A DNA stretch of 64,000 nt from Flavobacteriaceae bacterium UBA4022 (GTDB lineage: Bacteria; Bacteroidota; Bacteroidia; Flavobacteriales; Flavobacteriaceae), in assembly GCA_002384055.1 (NCBI GenBank), contig DGAU01000014.1:144376-208375 (forward strand), in the 5' to 3' direction. Positions 45,551-55,466 of the stretch are shown in pieces. Under the pieces are notes generated by a model that was not told the origin of the DNA, did no database searches, and was given only the letters and a program-made list of their open reading frames with translations. How positions within the stretch are numbered: position 1 is the stretch's first letter; every line of letters begins with the position of its first letter. Position numbers and translations under genes: made by a program.

Positions 45551-46258
45551 TTATATTTTGACTATCGTACCGATGTTTTGACCAGAAAGCACCTTTTGCA
45601 AATTCCCTTGGGTATTCATATCAAAAACCACAATAGGGAGGTTGTTTTCTTGACTTAAGGTAAAGGCGGTCGTGTCCATAACATTAAGCCCTTTTTTGAG
45701 GACATCGGCAAAGGTAATACTGTCGAATTTTGTAGCAGTTTTGTCTTTTTCTGGATCGCTGGTATAGATGCCATCAACACGTGTTCCTTTCAAAATCACG
45801 TCGGCCTCGATCTCAATGGCGCGCAAAACGGCTGCTGAATCTGTTGTGAAATATGGATTCCCGGTACCCCCACCAAAAATAACGACACGACCTTTTTCTA
45901 AATGGCGGACGGCCTTACGTCGGATAAAGGGCTCGGCGATTTCGTTCATTTTGATGGCGCTTTGGAGTCGGGTTTGAACACCTTCGTTCTCTAACGCGCT
46001 CTGCAGGGCTAGACCGTTAATGACCGTTGCGAGCATGCCCATATAATCGCCTTGAACGCGATCCATACCACCACTAACACCGGAAACACCCCGAAAAATA
46101 TTGCCACCACCGATCACTAAAGCGATTTCTACCCCAGATTCTAATGCGGTTTTAATGTCTTTTGCATACGTCTGTAGACGGCTCGGATCTATGCCATATT
46201 GCTGATCACCCATAAGGGCTTCTCCTGAAAGTTTAAGTAGAATACGTTTGTATGTCAT
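45551..46258 (-). CDS. pyrH: UMP kinase
   Basis: Phosphorylates UMP to UDP in pyrimidine biosynthesis. Amino-acid-kinase fold with start motif [21 protein letters not shown], and [33 protein letters not shown] region (here ending [12 protein letters not shown]). 235 residues. Leads the pyrH-frr unit, preceded by a good promoter. Confidence 0.97.
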   Translation of the reverse strand: MTYKRILLKLSGEALMGDQQYGIDPSRLQTYAKDIKTALESGVEIALVIGGGNIFRGVSGVSGGMDRVQGDYMGMLATVINGLALQSALENEGVQTRLQSAIKMNEIAEPFIRRKAVRHLEKGRVVIFGGGTGNPYFTTDSAAVLRAIEIEADVILKGTRVDGIYTSDPEKDKTATKFDSITFADVLKKGLNVMDTTAFTLSQENNLPIVVFDMNTQGNLQKVLSGQNIGTIVKI

Positions 46259-46276
46259 AATGGTGGATTACACCCA

Positions 46277-46303
46277 CAAAAGTAACGAAAATTTGTGTAT
46301 CAA
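46277..46303 (-). promoter_or_regulatory. Probable pyrH-frr promoter
   Basis: Minus strand: TTG (46303-46301), 16-base spacer, TACTTTTG (46284-46277). The boxes are perfect; the spacer is one base under the usual range. Confidence 0.55.
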
Positions 46304-46366
46304 ATGACGCTTCTATAAGCGCCGAATGGGTTAGGGGGCGTAATTTTTTTTGTTAAGAAGTGTCTC

Positions 46367-46407
46367 AAAACACAAACGCCCCATGAAAAATCATGAGGCG
46401 TTTGTGC
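46367..46407 (-). terminator. Terminator after the OmpA/PD40 gene
   Basis: CACAAACGCC...CATGA (46371-46386) pairs with TCATG.GGCGTTTGTG (46391-46407 region) with one C-A mismatch, followed on the minus strand by TTTT. Ends the T9SS triad transcript. Confidence 0.75.
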
Positions 46408-46430
46408 GGTGTCTTTAGGCGTGGCTAAGG

Positions 46431-48317
46431 CTATTCTTTGACGATGATGAATTCAGAGCGACGGTTCTTCATGTGATCTTCTTCAGAACAATTCTCTCCA
46501 CAGTCGACAATAGGCTGGTCTTCACCAAATCCTTTTCCGGAGATACGCCCAACATCTATACCTTGATCAATTACGTATTGAACGGTAGCCTGCGCGCGGC
46601 GCTCAGATAAGTCTCGGTTGTAATCGGCCTCACCTTGAGAGTCGGAGTGACTTGCAACACTTACTATAATTTTTGGATATTTTTTCATGATCTCAATGAG
46701 GCGATCCAATTCGAAAGCCGCTTGTGGCTTGATGTCACTCTTGTTGTAATCAAAAAGAATGGTTTCGAGCTCAATCTTATCATCGACAATAATGGCTTCA
46801 ACAGGTTTCAGGCTGATGGTGCGGATTAAGGTGCCATTGGGATGCGCCTCAATAACAATCGCTTCAGGTTCAAAGCCGATCAGCGAAGCCTGAACCGTAA
46901 GTTCAGTATCACAAGCCCCGATGAGTTGTCCTTGGCCAGATTCTGAAGTTGTTTTGGTGCTCAGTCGTGTATCGGTCCCGTCATATAGGCTCAATAAAGC
47001 ACCAAATAAGGGTTCGTCGGTATAAGCATTGACCACAGTAACGTCCATAAGCACATCACATGGAGGAACGATTGGGGTGATTTGGTAAATATCATCCATG
47101 CCTTTTCCGCCAGAGCGGTTAGAAGACACATAACCCAATTTTGTTGCAGGATCATAAACAAAAGCAAAGTCATCAGCGGCGCTATTCACCCCTTTGCCTA
47201 AATTTTCTGGATTGGCGAAGCCATTGCTCTGGGCAACTGCTTTAAAAACGTCTAAACCGCCAAGGCCCATATGCCCGTTACTCGAAAAGTATAGATTGCC
47301 TTGTGCATCAGTAGAAGGAAACAATTCTTTTCCCTCGGTATTAATGCCCGCACCCATATTCATAGGCTTGCCGAAACTGCCGTCGGCATTGACAGCGACG
47401 CTATAAATATCTGAAGCGCCTGATCCACCAGGCATATCACTTACAAAATACAAGGTGCTGCCATCTGCACTAAGCGCCGGATGACCCACAGAGTACTCAG
47501 AGCTATTAAAAGGGACTGAGTAGACACCCTTCCAGCCACCATCGATGAGCTCAGAATAAAATAAGTTGATCTGATTGATGCCGTCTTCTGACTTTTCATA
47601 GTTGCCATTGAAGTAATCGTTGCGGTCAAAATAAATACGTTTGCCATCGCCACTCACCGCGACATTTCCTTCGTGGTATTTGGTGTTAACATCCCCTTCA
47701 AGAAGCACGGCATTTTTGAGCGTACTGCCCACCATTTGGGCTTTATATATATCTAAAAATGGTTGGTCATCCCAATGGTATTTTTTTCTTGTGGTATTTC
47801 TTGAACTGGTAAAGTAAAAGTCTTTGCCCACAAACGTTCCACCAAACTCAGAGTAGTCGGTGTTGAGTTCTTTGAGGTTCTTGGCCTCGAAGCCCGGAAA
47901 TGCATCGTTGATTTCTGGGACGCGGTTTGGGGTCGCCAAGTAGGCTTTTGCTCGAGAATCATCCGGCTTCGCTTCAGCAAAATTTTGCATATTGGCGCCG
48001 TAATCACTAAACTTACCGTTGGCTTTCAAAACCTGTGCATAGCTATAATAGGTTTCTGGATTCACGCGTCGGCCTTTGGCCACACGCTTAAAATAAGTCT
48101 CTGCTTTTTTGAGGTCGTTCAGCTGATAGTAGCTGTTGCCCAATTGCTCGAACACATAACGGCTTCCCTTCCCTTTTTTCAGCAACTTCAAATAGGCATC
48201 TGCCGCATCGCCATAAGCCATTCCGTGGTATAGATCATCGGCTTTTTTGGTATCCTTATCTTGTGCCGAAACCATGGCGATAGACAAACATATAAATAGA
48301 GTAACAAGTTTTTTCAT
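46431..48317 (-). CDS. OmpA-family protein with TPR and PD40 repeats (PorE-like)
   Basis: 628 residues from the start at 48317, chosen because it opens with a signal peptide (MKKLVTLFICLSIAMVSAQ). An upstream in-frame ATG adds only eight residues. Domains in order: TPR-like helices (about 30-120), WD40/PD40-type beta-propeller repeats (LSADGSTLYFVSDMPGG, DAQGNLYFSSNGHMG), a carboxypeptidase-regulatory-like Ig fold (about 430-510) and a C-terminal OmpA peptidoglycan-binding domain (DYNKSDIKPQAAFELDRL; NRDLSERRAQA). This is the architecture of PorE-type and SprF-associated proteins that anchor T9SS surface machinery to the cell wall. It is the last gene of the triad. Confidence 0.9.
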   Translation of the reverse strand: MKKLVTLFICLSIAMVSAQDKDTKKADDLYHGMAYGDAADAYLKLLKKGKGSRYVFEQLGNSYYQLNDLKKAETYFKRVAKGRRVNPETYYSYAQVLKANGKFSDYGANMQNFAEAKPDDSRAKAYLATPNRVPEINDAFPGFEAKNLKELNTDYSEFGGTFVGKDFYFTSSRNTTRKKYHWDDQPFLDIYKAQMVGSTLKNAVLLEGDVNTKYHEGNVAVSGDGKRIYFDRNDYFNGNYEKSEDGINQINLFYSELIDGGWKGVYSVPFNSSEYSVGHPALSADGSTLYFVSDMPGGSGASDIYSVAVNADGSFGKPMNMGAGINTEGKELFPSTDAQGNLYFSSNGHMGLGGLDVFKAVAQSNGFANPENLGKGVNSAADDFAFVYDPATKLGYVSSNRSGGKGMDDIYQITPIVPPCDVLMDVTVVNAYTDEPLFGALLSLYDGTDTRLSTKTTSESGQGQLIGACDTELTVQASLIGFEPEAIVIEAHPNGTLIRTISLKPVEAIIVDDKIELETILFDYNKSDIKPQAAFELDRLIEIMKKYPKIIVSVASHSDSQGEADYNRDLSERRAQATVQYVIDQGIDVGRISGKGFGEDQPIVDCGENCSEEDHMKNRRSEFIIVKE

Positions 48318-48340
48318 CTTAATCAAGTTAAAAATATGCA

Positions 48341-49243
48341 TTAGAAGTAACGAGGTGAACGGAGTGTTTTTGGATTCGATCTGAGGTCAAATGTGATCAC
48401 GACCTCATGCGAGGCCGGGGCTACAGCACTAAGCTCGCTCACGATATGGTCGTAGGCGTATCCAATACGCAGATAGGGCGCGACCTGAAAACCAATCAAA
48501 CCGCTAAAGGAATCTTCTGTACGGTAAGAGGTACCCACTTCAAATTTCTCGAAGAACAAAGCATTTAAGTTAAGATCCATTGAGAGTGGGGCGCCAAAGG
48601 CCGACTTCAACAGCGTTGAAGGCTTTAGTTTCACATCGTCTGATACTTGAAAGACATAACCCGCTGTTACGAAATAATGACTGACCTCACTGCCGTATTG
48701 CATGCCGTTTTCGTCTAAATGAACGCTGTTAAGCATATTGGGGACCGATAGTCCAAAATAATAATTGTCTCCATAAAGAAAAGCACCGGCCCCAACATTT
48801 GGCGTGGCACCACTGATGTCTTGGGAAAAGAAGGGGTCATTAAGATCTTGAAGGTCTAATGTTGCTAATCCAATGTCGTGAAAAGTCCCTCCTGCTTTAA
48901 GGCCTAAAGCCAGTTTGGTGCTTTCGCCTAACTCCAGGGTATAAGAGAAATCGACAAAAACATTTGTTTCGTTAACCGGGCCTAATTCGTCTTTGACGGC
49001 TGAGAGACCCAAGCCGACTTTATCGCCTACAGGGGCATGACCTGATAAGGTAAAAGTGGTTGGTGCGCCTTCCAATCCGGACCACTGCTTACGGTATAAG
49101 GTGGTCACCGAAAGGTTTTCTTTGAGCCCGGCATAGGCAGGGTTCACCACGTTCATGTTGTACATGTATTGCGTGTACTGTGGATCTTGCTGTGCCGAGG
49201 CTGTCATACTGACCAGTAGTATTACAATTGCTAATTTTTTCAT
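48341..49243 (-). CDS. PorP/SprF-family T9SS outer-membrane protein
   Basis: 300-residue predicted outer-membrane barrel. Signal peptide 1-17 (ending TASAQ), then the family signature QDPQYTQYMYNMNVVNPAYAG at the mature N-terminus, and repeated beta strands. SprF is required in Flavobacterium johnsoniae for surface delivery of the type B-sorted adhesin SprB, so this protein probably handles its upstream neighbour. Stop-to-start distances of 46 bases (from the adhesin) and 23 bases (to the OmpA gene) mark one operon. Confidence 0.93.
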   Translation of the reverse strand: MKKLAIVILLVSMTASAQQDPQYTQYMYNMNVVNPAYAGLKENLSVTTLYRKQWSGLEGAPTTFTLSGHAPVGDKVGLGLSAVKDELGPVNETNVFVDFSYTLELGESTKLALGLKAGGTFHDIGLATLDLQDLNDPFFSQDISGATPNVGAGAFLYGDNYYFGLSVPNMLNSVHLDENGMQYGSEVSHYFVTAGYVFQVSDDVKLKPSTLLKSAFGAPLSMDLNLNALFFEKFEVGTSYRTEDSFSGLIGFQVAPYLRIGYAYDHIVSELSAVAPASHEVVITFDLRSNPKTLRSPRYF

Positions 49244-49289
49244 TATGCTGGGTTGTTATTTCTGTTTGATATAATTTTTTTGTTACACA

Positions 49290-52200
49290 CTAGCGGTTGA
49301 GGTAAACCCATCCGGTGAGTAATTCTCCGTATATGCTATCGGAACTAGCAAACTTAATTACGTAGTAATAAGTACCCGTAACCAAATCAGCGCCATCGGT
49401 ATCAACACCACAAAATTCATTGACATAATCATTTTGGGTGAATACAAGCATGCCGTAGCGGTTGTAAATATCTACGCTAAAGCTGCCCGCACGATCTGCA
49501 ACATATTCCAAGTCAAAACAATCGTTAAGGCCATCATCATTTGGTGAAATTCCTTGAGGAATCACACACTGATCAAGGTCGTAAAGACTCACCACAACAC
49601 TGGCACTATTGGAACAATTGCCTTCTGTTAACGTTACGGTATAGGTTTGATCACCAATGGTTCCGCCTGGAAGGGCAACCTCTAGTGTACTTGAGTTTGC
49701 TCCAACAATCAAATCTCCGTTTAATGCCCATTGGAAGGAGCCTACCCCGGCGCTTGTCGCGGCCGTGATGGTTTGTACTTCTTCGGGACAGGTTTTGAAA
49801 TCTGCATCAATGACTAAGTCCAATTCTGGACCTACCCCAACAGAGGCCTCGGTAACACATCCGCCAACACTCACCAGTGCAGTGTAAGTGCCTTGAGCAC
49901 TTGGAATTAAGGTGGCTGCTGTTTCACCTGCAATGGTTTCTCCATTTAAAAGCCAAGCGAAGGTGACATCTTCGGGGTCATAGTTAGATGGTGTCGCATC
50001 CAAAATGGCTTCAGGGCCCAAACAGGTGTCGGCGCCTAAATCAATATTAGGCTGCGAAAACTGTACGGCATTAAAGCCTACAGTTGTCGCGTCACAAGGC
50101 TCTAAGGCCACGGTAACAGCATAAATGCCAGGAGCCGTTGGTGTATATATCGCATCAGTACTCACCACATTACTCTGTGCATCTACCCACTGGTAACTGA
50201 CAAAGTTCAGATCAATATTTGGGTTTTGTGGTGTGGCATCGAGCTCAGGAAATCCTTCGCCGGCACAAACACTGACCACCGATGGAATATCGATGTCAAA
50301 GGCAACTGCCGGGTTCACCACCAAATTAAAGTTTACTGTGCTAAAACAAGTTGGCTCAGCAACACGCTCTACACGAACATAAACCTGTTCTGGATTGGAT
50401 GTGTTGGTATAGACAGTCGGAATTGCGATGGCATTCAAATTGACTTCTGCCTCCAGCTGACTGAGGTGGAACGTAATGCCAAATTGAGCAGGATCTTGAC
50501 CATCTAAAACTTCAGGGAGGACAGAGGTTAAGTCGAATTGTCCTTGACCTGTTCCTGAGGTGTCACAAGTACTCAAGTCCGCTGGGGTAACAATTTGTGG
50601 TTGGCCATTGAGGTAAGACAAGCTGATGTCGTCAATAGCGAGATCGTTACCACAGCCTCCTGCAGCATTATTGATCAATACCAATTGAATTGCGGTGTTG
50701 GCACCCGTATTAAAGTTGATAAAGAATTCCTGCCAGTTTGGATCAGGTCCATTGGCAAGGTCTCCTGTGACGGTTTCTTCTATAGTATTTCCAGCGAGGT
50801 CCTCAATACGGAATCTCACGTTAGAGGGGACGCTATTACCTTGGCAAATAAAGGTGTCTGTATCGTATAACGTCGTGATCCAGGCACTGAAGGTATAATC
50901 AATGTTCTGATTTAACGCAATGGTTCTGCGATAGAATTCACCCACAGGAATATCGGCATTCACAACAAACATACGTCCATTGGTGTCGCCTTCTGTGTGG
51001 TCAGTCATACCTTGGTGCCAGCCTGAATTGAAGCCAGTTGAAGTATTTGAAACAGAATATTCGCCATCTTCCATTTGCCCGCCGCTATAGCAGGTATAGG
51101 TTGTTGTAGCACCATTCAGGTTACAAGAGGTTCCTGTCCCAGTACCAAAGGTTTCTTCGAAATCGATGTCAGCACAGGTCGGCTCTATCGTACATGGGCT
51201 GGTAAGAAAAATGACTGTAACGGTTTCTACCACGGTACAACCATCCCCCGAAATCTCTACAGTATAGTCTCCAGAAGTGGTCACGTTAATAGTTTGGGTG
51301 TCTTCACCGGTATTCCAAGCAAAGGTGGCGTTAGCCGGAGAGATGCCTTCTAATGCGACAGTCAAGGCTACTGAAGTAACATCACAAACGACCTGGTCAT
51401 CGCCTAAGTCTGCTGTAAAACCTGCGTTGTTGGAAGGCGTTACGACAACATCATCTGTGAGGATTTCGGTAGTCCCACCAGGGGTTACAAAAATTGAAAC
51501 CGCCGTATAAGTCGTTTCGACTTGCGGGCAAACCGTAATGGCTAAGTCGGTTCCTATAACGGTTCCTGCAGCATCTTGCCACTCAAATGAGAAGCTGGTG
51601 CTTGGCGCGCCATCTGGCACAAAACGCCAAGTTTCGTTGCTGGCTTCCCAGAATCCGGTATTGCGGGTAAGCGGGACACTGTATTGGCTAAGGTTGTTAC
51701 CCATAAGGCCAACTGCAGCAAGCCCATCATTCCAATCGACACAGGCAGGTTTGTCGATCAGATTCACGTCAACAACATTGAGTGACTCATATAATAAAAT
51801 TTGCTGGGTTGTAAAGAATGTAGAACAACTCGATCCAAAGTGCGGCATTTCGTTGATGTTCATTACAAAGATGCGGTAAGGCGCATCACCAGAAACAAAA
51901 TAGTTCATACGGGCTGGGTCTGGATCAATTGCTGGATTCAGATCATGAAATGCCCCATATATAGTATTTAATGGGAAGTTAGGCTGGCTATTAGGGATCA
52001 GGTCCGTTTCGTCCATAGACCAACCATTGTATTGGTCGGCTAGGGAAAGGTCAAAAGTAATTTGACCATTGGCTCCCACAAGTAATTGGTTGTAGGTGCT
52101 GCCAAAGTACTCAAAGTCAAAGCCCATATTAATGATCGTACTCCAACGGTCATCAATAAGTAAGTTGGTTGGCGTGCCTCCCGTAAGCGGCGGTATGCCA

Positions 52201-53036
52201 CAAAGGGGGCCTTGGATTTGATAAGACGATGTTCCTCTTCCTGGAATGGCAAGCAGTGCTGCTTCTAAATCGACACAAGGCCCAGAGCACTCGGTGGACA
52301 CATCGTCACCCGCAAAAAGCAAGTCACAAGTTCCTTCTGCAATACAGAAAAAAGTAAGTCCAGAACTTACTAATACACAGTTCGGGTCGAAATCATTTTC
52401 AACGGTCAAAACTACATTGGTTAGGGTGGCGTAAGGCCCAAAGGAATAAGTGCCTGTTCCTGTTACTGTTTGTGCTGGCCCGCCTAAGTTATCGGTGACA
52501 CTATATGATGCGCCGGTGCCCATGTTCGTAAAGTTGGCACTCACAAAGAATTGATTATTTGGTTCGCAATCTCCGATAGTAGCAAATGCAACGGTTGGAT
52601 TGGTACAGGTACTGCAGAAAACGTCAAAATCCCATGGAGTAAAACCACTACTCTGGCAGCTGATACTTCCATCGGACTGGATGATGACCGTAATGGTGTC
52701 CCCAGAAGAGGTATAGGTTAGCCCAGTGAGGTCCCCTGAATTACCATAAGGAGTTGCCGCGTTAAGATTGGTCACCCCGTCGGAATCCAGAATAATGACT
52801 TCGTCAAAATTGTTTTCGACTTGGCCCGCATTAAAAACAACAATCAGAGGCAAGCCCGTATCGCTTTCGAAACTGAATTGTGTATTGTCGTTGCTGGCAT
52901 AACAATAGGTGGTATTGACGGGCCCGTTAGCACATACTACAACCGTTTGAGCGGTTACAGAAAAACCTAAAAAGGTCATGAACAGAAACAGAAATAATGG
53001 GGATTTCTTCCAAGGAAGATTAATGGCTGTATTCAT
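49290..53036 (-). CDS. Giant surface protein with T9SS type B sorting domain
   Basis: 1248 residues; signal peptide about 1-30 (ending SVTAQ). The body is Thr/Asn/Asp/Gly-rich with Ig/PKD-like modules separated by Cys pairs (for example TYTVTLTEGNCSNSASVVVSL, DYTVEISGDGCTVVETVTV). A carbohydrate-binding-like module sits near 640-810 (FEETFGTGTG, WITTLYDTDTF, LAIDDISLSYLNG). The last ~90 residues form a gliding-motility-associated C-terminal domain (type B CTD: PQGISPNDDGLNDCF, DIYNRYGMLVF). The protein should be exported by T9SS and displayed, with PorP/SprF and the OmpA partner encoded just downstream. It may mediate adhesion or gliding; there is no catalytic motif. Confidence 0.9.
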   Translation of the reverse strand: MNTAINLPWKKSPLFLFLFMTFLGFSVTAQTVVVCANGPVNTTYCYASNDNTQFSFESDTGLPLIVVFNAGQVENNFDEVIILDSDGVTNLNAATPYGNSGDLTGLTYTSSGDTITVIIQSDGSISCQSSGFTPWDFDVFCSTCTNPTVAFATIGDCEPNNQFFVSANFTNMGTGASYSVTDNLGGPAQTVTGTGTYSFGPYATLTNVVLTVENDFDPNCVLVSSGLTFFCIAEGTCDLLFAGDDVSTECSGPCVDLEAALLAIPGRGTSSYQIQGPLCGIPPLTGGTPTNLLIDDRWSTIINMGFDFEYFGSTYNQLLVGANGQITFDLSLADQYNGWSMDETDLIPNSQPNFPLNTIYGAFHDLNPAIDPDPARMNYFVSGDAPYRIFVMNINEMPHFGSSCSTFFTTQQILLYESLNVVDVNLIDKPACVDWNDGLAAVGLMGNNLSQYSVPLTRNTGFWEASNETWRFVPDGAPSTSFSFEWQDAAGTVIGTDLAITVCPQVETTYTAVSIFVTPGGTTEILTDDVVVTPSNNAGFTADLGDDQVVCDVTSVALTVALEGISPANATFAWNTGEDTQTINVTTSGDYTVEISGDGCTVVETVTVIFLTSPCTIEPTCADIDFEETFGTGTGTSCNLNGATTTYTCYSGGQMEDGEYSVSNTSTGFNSGWHQGMTDHTEGDTNGRMFVVNADIPVGEFYRRTIALNQNIDYTFSAWITTLYDTDTFICQGNSVPSNVRFRIEDLAGNTIEETVTGDLANGPDPNWQEFFINFNTGANTAIQLVLINNAAGGCGNDLAIDDISLSYLNGQPQIVTPADLSTCDTSGTGQGQFDLTSVLPEVLDGQDPAQFGITFHLSQLEAEVNLNAIAIPTVYTNTSNPEQVYVRVERVAEPTCFSTVNFNLVVNPAVAFDIDIPSVVSVCAGEGFPELDATPQNPNIDLNFVSYQWVDAQSNVVSTDAIYTPTAPGIYAVTVALEPCDATTVGFNAVQFSQPNIDLGADTCLGPEAILDATPSNYDPEDVTFAWLLNGETIAGETAATLIPSAQGTYTALVSVGGCVTEASVGVGPELDLVIDADFKTCPEEVQTITAATSAGVGSFQWALNGDLIVGANSSTLEVALPGGTIGDQTYTVTLTEGNCSNSASVVVSLYDLDQCVIPQGISPNDDGLNDCFDLEYVADRAGSFSVDIYNRYGMLVFTQNDYVNEFCGVDTDGADLVTGTYYYVIKFASSDSIYGELLTGWVYLNR

Positions 53037-53239
53037 TGTAATAATGATTGGAGGTTATTTTGCTCTAAAGTAATTAAATTTTAGAAAAAATGTGGTGGTT
53101 TTCTATTTTTTAGACCAAAGACAAAAATTGTCGCCTATGAGCCACCCCGTTGATAAGGCAGGCTTATTTTATTGTTGTTCACAAGGAATATGGCATTGTA
53201 TTATTGCAACAAAATAGGGTTTAGGATTTAAAAAAGATC

Positions 53240-53271
53240 TTGCACAAAGCAGCCCCAGTTTCGTACATTTG
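53240..53271 (+). promoter_or_regulatory. hflX promoter
   Basis: TTG (53240-53242), 21-base spacer, TACATTTG (53264-53271); perfect consensus on both boxes, 18 bases upstream of the hflX ATG. Confidence 0.75.
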
Positions 53272-53289
53272 TCATCCTATTAATGACCT

Positions 53290-54498
53290 ATGCTAGAAAG
53301 ACAAAACACCGATTATGAGAAAGTTGTTCTCATTGGTGTGGTGACCCGACTCCAAGACGAAGATAAAGCGGCCGAGTATCTCGACGAGCTTGAGTTTTTG
53401 GCTTTTACAGCAGGGGGTACTGTAGAAAAACGCTTCACACAAAAATTAGATGTCCCACACCCGAAAACCTTTATAGGCACTGGGAAGTTGCAAGAGGTCC
53501 TGGCTTTTGTCGAAGCGCAGGAAATTGGCACCGCCATTTTTGACGATGAGCTCAGCCCAGCACAACAAAAAAACATCCAAAAAATCCTGAATTGTAAGGT
53601 CATCGACCGCACTAATTTGATCTTGGATATATTCGCTCAGCGGGCGACGACTTCTTATGCCCGAACCCAAGTTGAATTAGCGCAATATGAGTATTTACTG
53701 CCCCGGTTATCGGGTATGTGGACGCACCTAGAGCGCCAACGCGGAGGGATCGGAATGCGCGGCCCTGGAGAAACCGAAATAGAAACCGACCGTCGTATTG
53801 TCAGGGACCGAATTGCTCTTTTAAAAAAGAAGATCATAACCATCGATCGCCAGATGAGCGTGCAACGTGGCAACCGAGGATCTCTGGTTCGTATCGCCCT
53901 AGTAGGGTACACCAATGTCGGCAAGTCAACCCTGATGAACGTCATCAGCAAAAGCGATGTGTTCGCTGAAAATAAACTTTTTGCCACCCTCGACACCACG
54001 GTTCGCAAGGTGGTGATCGGCAACTTACCGTTCCTTTTGAGTGACACCGTCGGGTTTATCCGAAAACTACCAACCCAACTCGTAGATTCATTTAAAAGCA
54101 CCTTGGATGAGGTACGCGAGGCAGATCTATTGTTGCATGTTGTAGATATTTCACACCCGTCTTTTGAAGACCATATTGCTTCGGTCGATCAGATTTTAGA
54201 TGAAATTGGTGGTAAAGGCAAACCGGTGCTCATGGTCTTCAATAAAATCGATGCCTATACACCAGAAGTTATCGATCCCGAAGATTTGGTGACTGAAAAA
54301 ACAGAGGCGCATTATACTTTAGAGGACTGGACAAGAACTTGGATGTCTCGTTCAAATGGAGACGCAGTGTTTATTTCAGCTATTGAAAAGGACAATATCG
54401 AGACCTTCAGAAAAGTGGTCTATGATCGGGTGAGAAACATCCATGTGACCCGATTTCCCTACAACCACTTTCTCTATCCTGAAGAGATTCAGGAATAG
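53290..54498 (+). CDS. hflX: Ribosome-splitting GTPase HflX
   Basis: Stress-linked GTPase that binds the 50S subunit and dissociates stalled ribosomes. 402 residues: an N-terminal HflX domain with the conserved linker (ERQRGGIGMRGPGETEIE in two parts) and a TRAFAC G domain with P-loop GYTNVGKS at 206-213, switch motif DTVGFIRKLP and FNKID (NKxD). Convergent with the DUF3078 gene, only five bases apart, so transcription from both sides meets here. Confidence 0.96.
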   Translation: MLERQNTDYEKVVLIGVVTRLQDEDKAAEYLDELEFLAFTAGGTVEKRFTQKLDVPHPKTFIGTGKLQEVLAFVEAQEIGTAIFDDELSPAQQKNIQKILNCKVIDRTNLILDIFAQRATTSYARTQVELAQYEYLLPRLSGMWTHLERQRGGIGMRGPGETEIETDRRIVRDRIALLKKKIITIDRQMSVQRGNRGSLVRIALVGYTNVGKSTLMNVISKSDVFAENKLFATLDTTVRKVVIGNLPFLLSDTVGFIRKLPTQLVDSFKSTLDEVREADLLLHVVDISHPSFEDHIASVDQILDEIGGKGKPVLMVFNKIDAYTPEVIDPEDLVTEKTEAHYTLEDWTRTWMSRSNGDAVFISAIEKDNIETFRKVVYDRVRNIHVTRFPYNHFLYPEEIQE

Positions 54499-54503
54499 CC
54501 CAT

Positions 54504-55454
54504 TTATTTTAGTTTGTAAGTCACACCGATGCCTAATGCTTCTCTGATTTGAAAGCCTTGCACGGCATTATCGTCATATATGGCCTGAAAGGCAATATTT
54601 GTTGTGATTAAATTATTGACGCGCAAAGTCAGGTTGGCGGTATAATCGATATCTAAGTTTTCCGGACGGTCCAAGTAGTTGGCGTAAATTCCAATGATAT
54701 TTTCAATCCCCACATTAGGCATGATTTCGAATTTGGCATAACCGTTGAGGGCCAAACCCAATTCGGTTCGGGTCGTTTGGTTGGCCTTAACACCAAAATA
54801 ATGACCGCTGCTGTCCAATCTATTGCGCGGATCGTTGGGGTCCGTGAATTGGTAGTTGACGATGATTAATTTACCTGTGGCAGGGGCAATATTAAGCTTA
54901 AGGTCGTCATCTTTTTTCCATAAAATACCTGGGCCTGCCAAGAAATAGGCTGGGGAAAAGAATTTAGAGTTGCGTTGGTTACTGGTAATTTTTACAGCAA
55001 TCCCATTGACGATTTCTGTACGTTCGGTCAGCTCAAATCCAGAGTCAAGCTGGGTTTTGAAATTAAAGAGCCCAGAATAATACCATTGCCCATCTGTTAT
55101 TTTTTTGCCGGCGACCGAAAGGATTTCAAATCGATCATTGGTTTTTTGCATGGCGTCTTGGGTCTTGATTTTGGCCGCTCCATACTCCCCGGTCACCTTG
55201 GTGTCCCAACTCAAACCATTGCTTTTGTAATTAAGGGCATAAGTCAAAGTTAGATTTCCAGCGATGTTACTGACCCCGCCACCCTGCCAGTCCTTGTTGA
55301 ATGCGGCTTGATTGAATAAAACAGTGGTTTCAGCGCTCTCGGTCCAAAGGCCATCTTTTTTTTGGGTGTCGTTAGATTGCGCTAAAACTGGGAGCCAAAA
55401 AAGGCCTAGAAAAAGACCGGTAACGAGAGTGGTTGCAGAGAGGGTTGCATGCAT
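54504..55454 (-). CDS. DUF3078-family predicted outer-membrane protein
   Basis: 316 residues with a signal peptide (about 1-26, ending VLAQS) and a body of alternating strands (SWDTKVTGEYGAAKIK, QWYYSGLFNFKTQLDSG, ENIIGIYANYLDRPE) ending GVTYKLK, typical of a beta-barrel. The family is DUF3078, widespread in Flavobacteriia and of unknown function. It is the last gene of the SUF-containing run. A perfect -7 box (TAAATTTG) overlaps the stop of the preceding DUF2480 gene, so it may also be made separately. Confidence 0.82.
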   Translation of the reverse strand: MHATLSATTLVTGLFLGLFWLPVLAQSNDTQKKDGLWTESAETTVLFNQAAFNKDWQGGGVSNIAGNLTLTYALNYKSNGLSWDTKVTGEYGAAKIKTQDAMQKTNDRFEILSVAGKKITDGQWYYSGLFNFKTQLDSGFELTERTEIVNGIAVKITSNQRNSKFFSPAYFLAGPGILWKKDDDLKLNIAPATGKLIIVNYQFTDPNDPRNRLDSSGHYFGVKANQTTRTELGLALNGYAKFEIMPNVGIENIIGIYANYLDRPENLDIDYTANLTLRVNNLITTNIAFQAIYDDNAVQGFQIREALGIGVTYKLK

Positions 55455-55458
55455 AAAA

Positions 55459-55466
55459 CAAATTTA
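55459..55466 (-). promoter_or_regulatory. -7 element before the DUF3078 gene (TAAATTTG)
   Basis: Exact TAnnTTTG on the minus strand, overlapping the stop codon of the DUF2480 gene and ending five bases before the DUF3078 ATG, so any message would be nearly leaderless. Confidence 0.35.
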
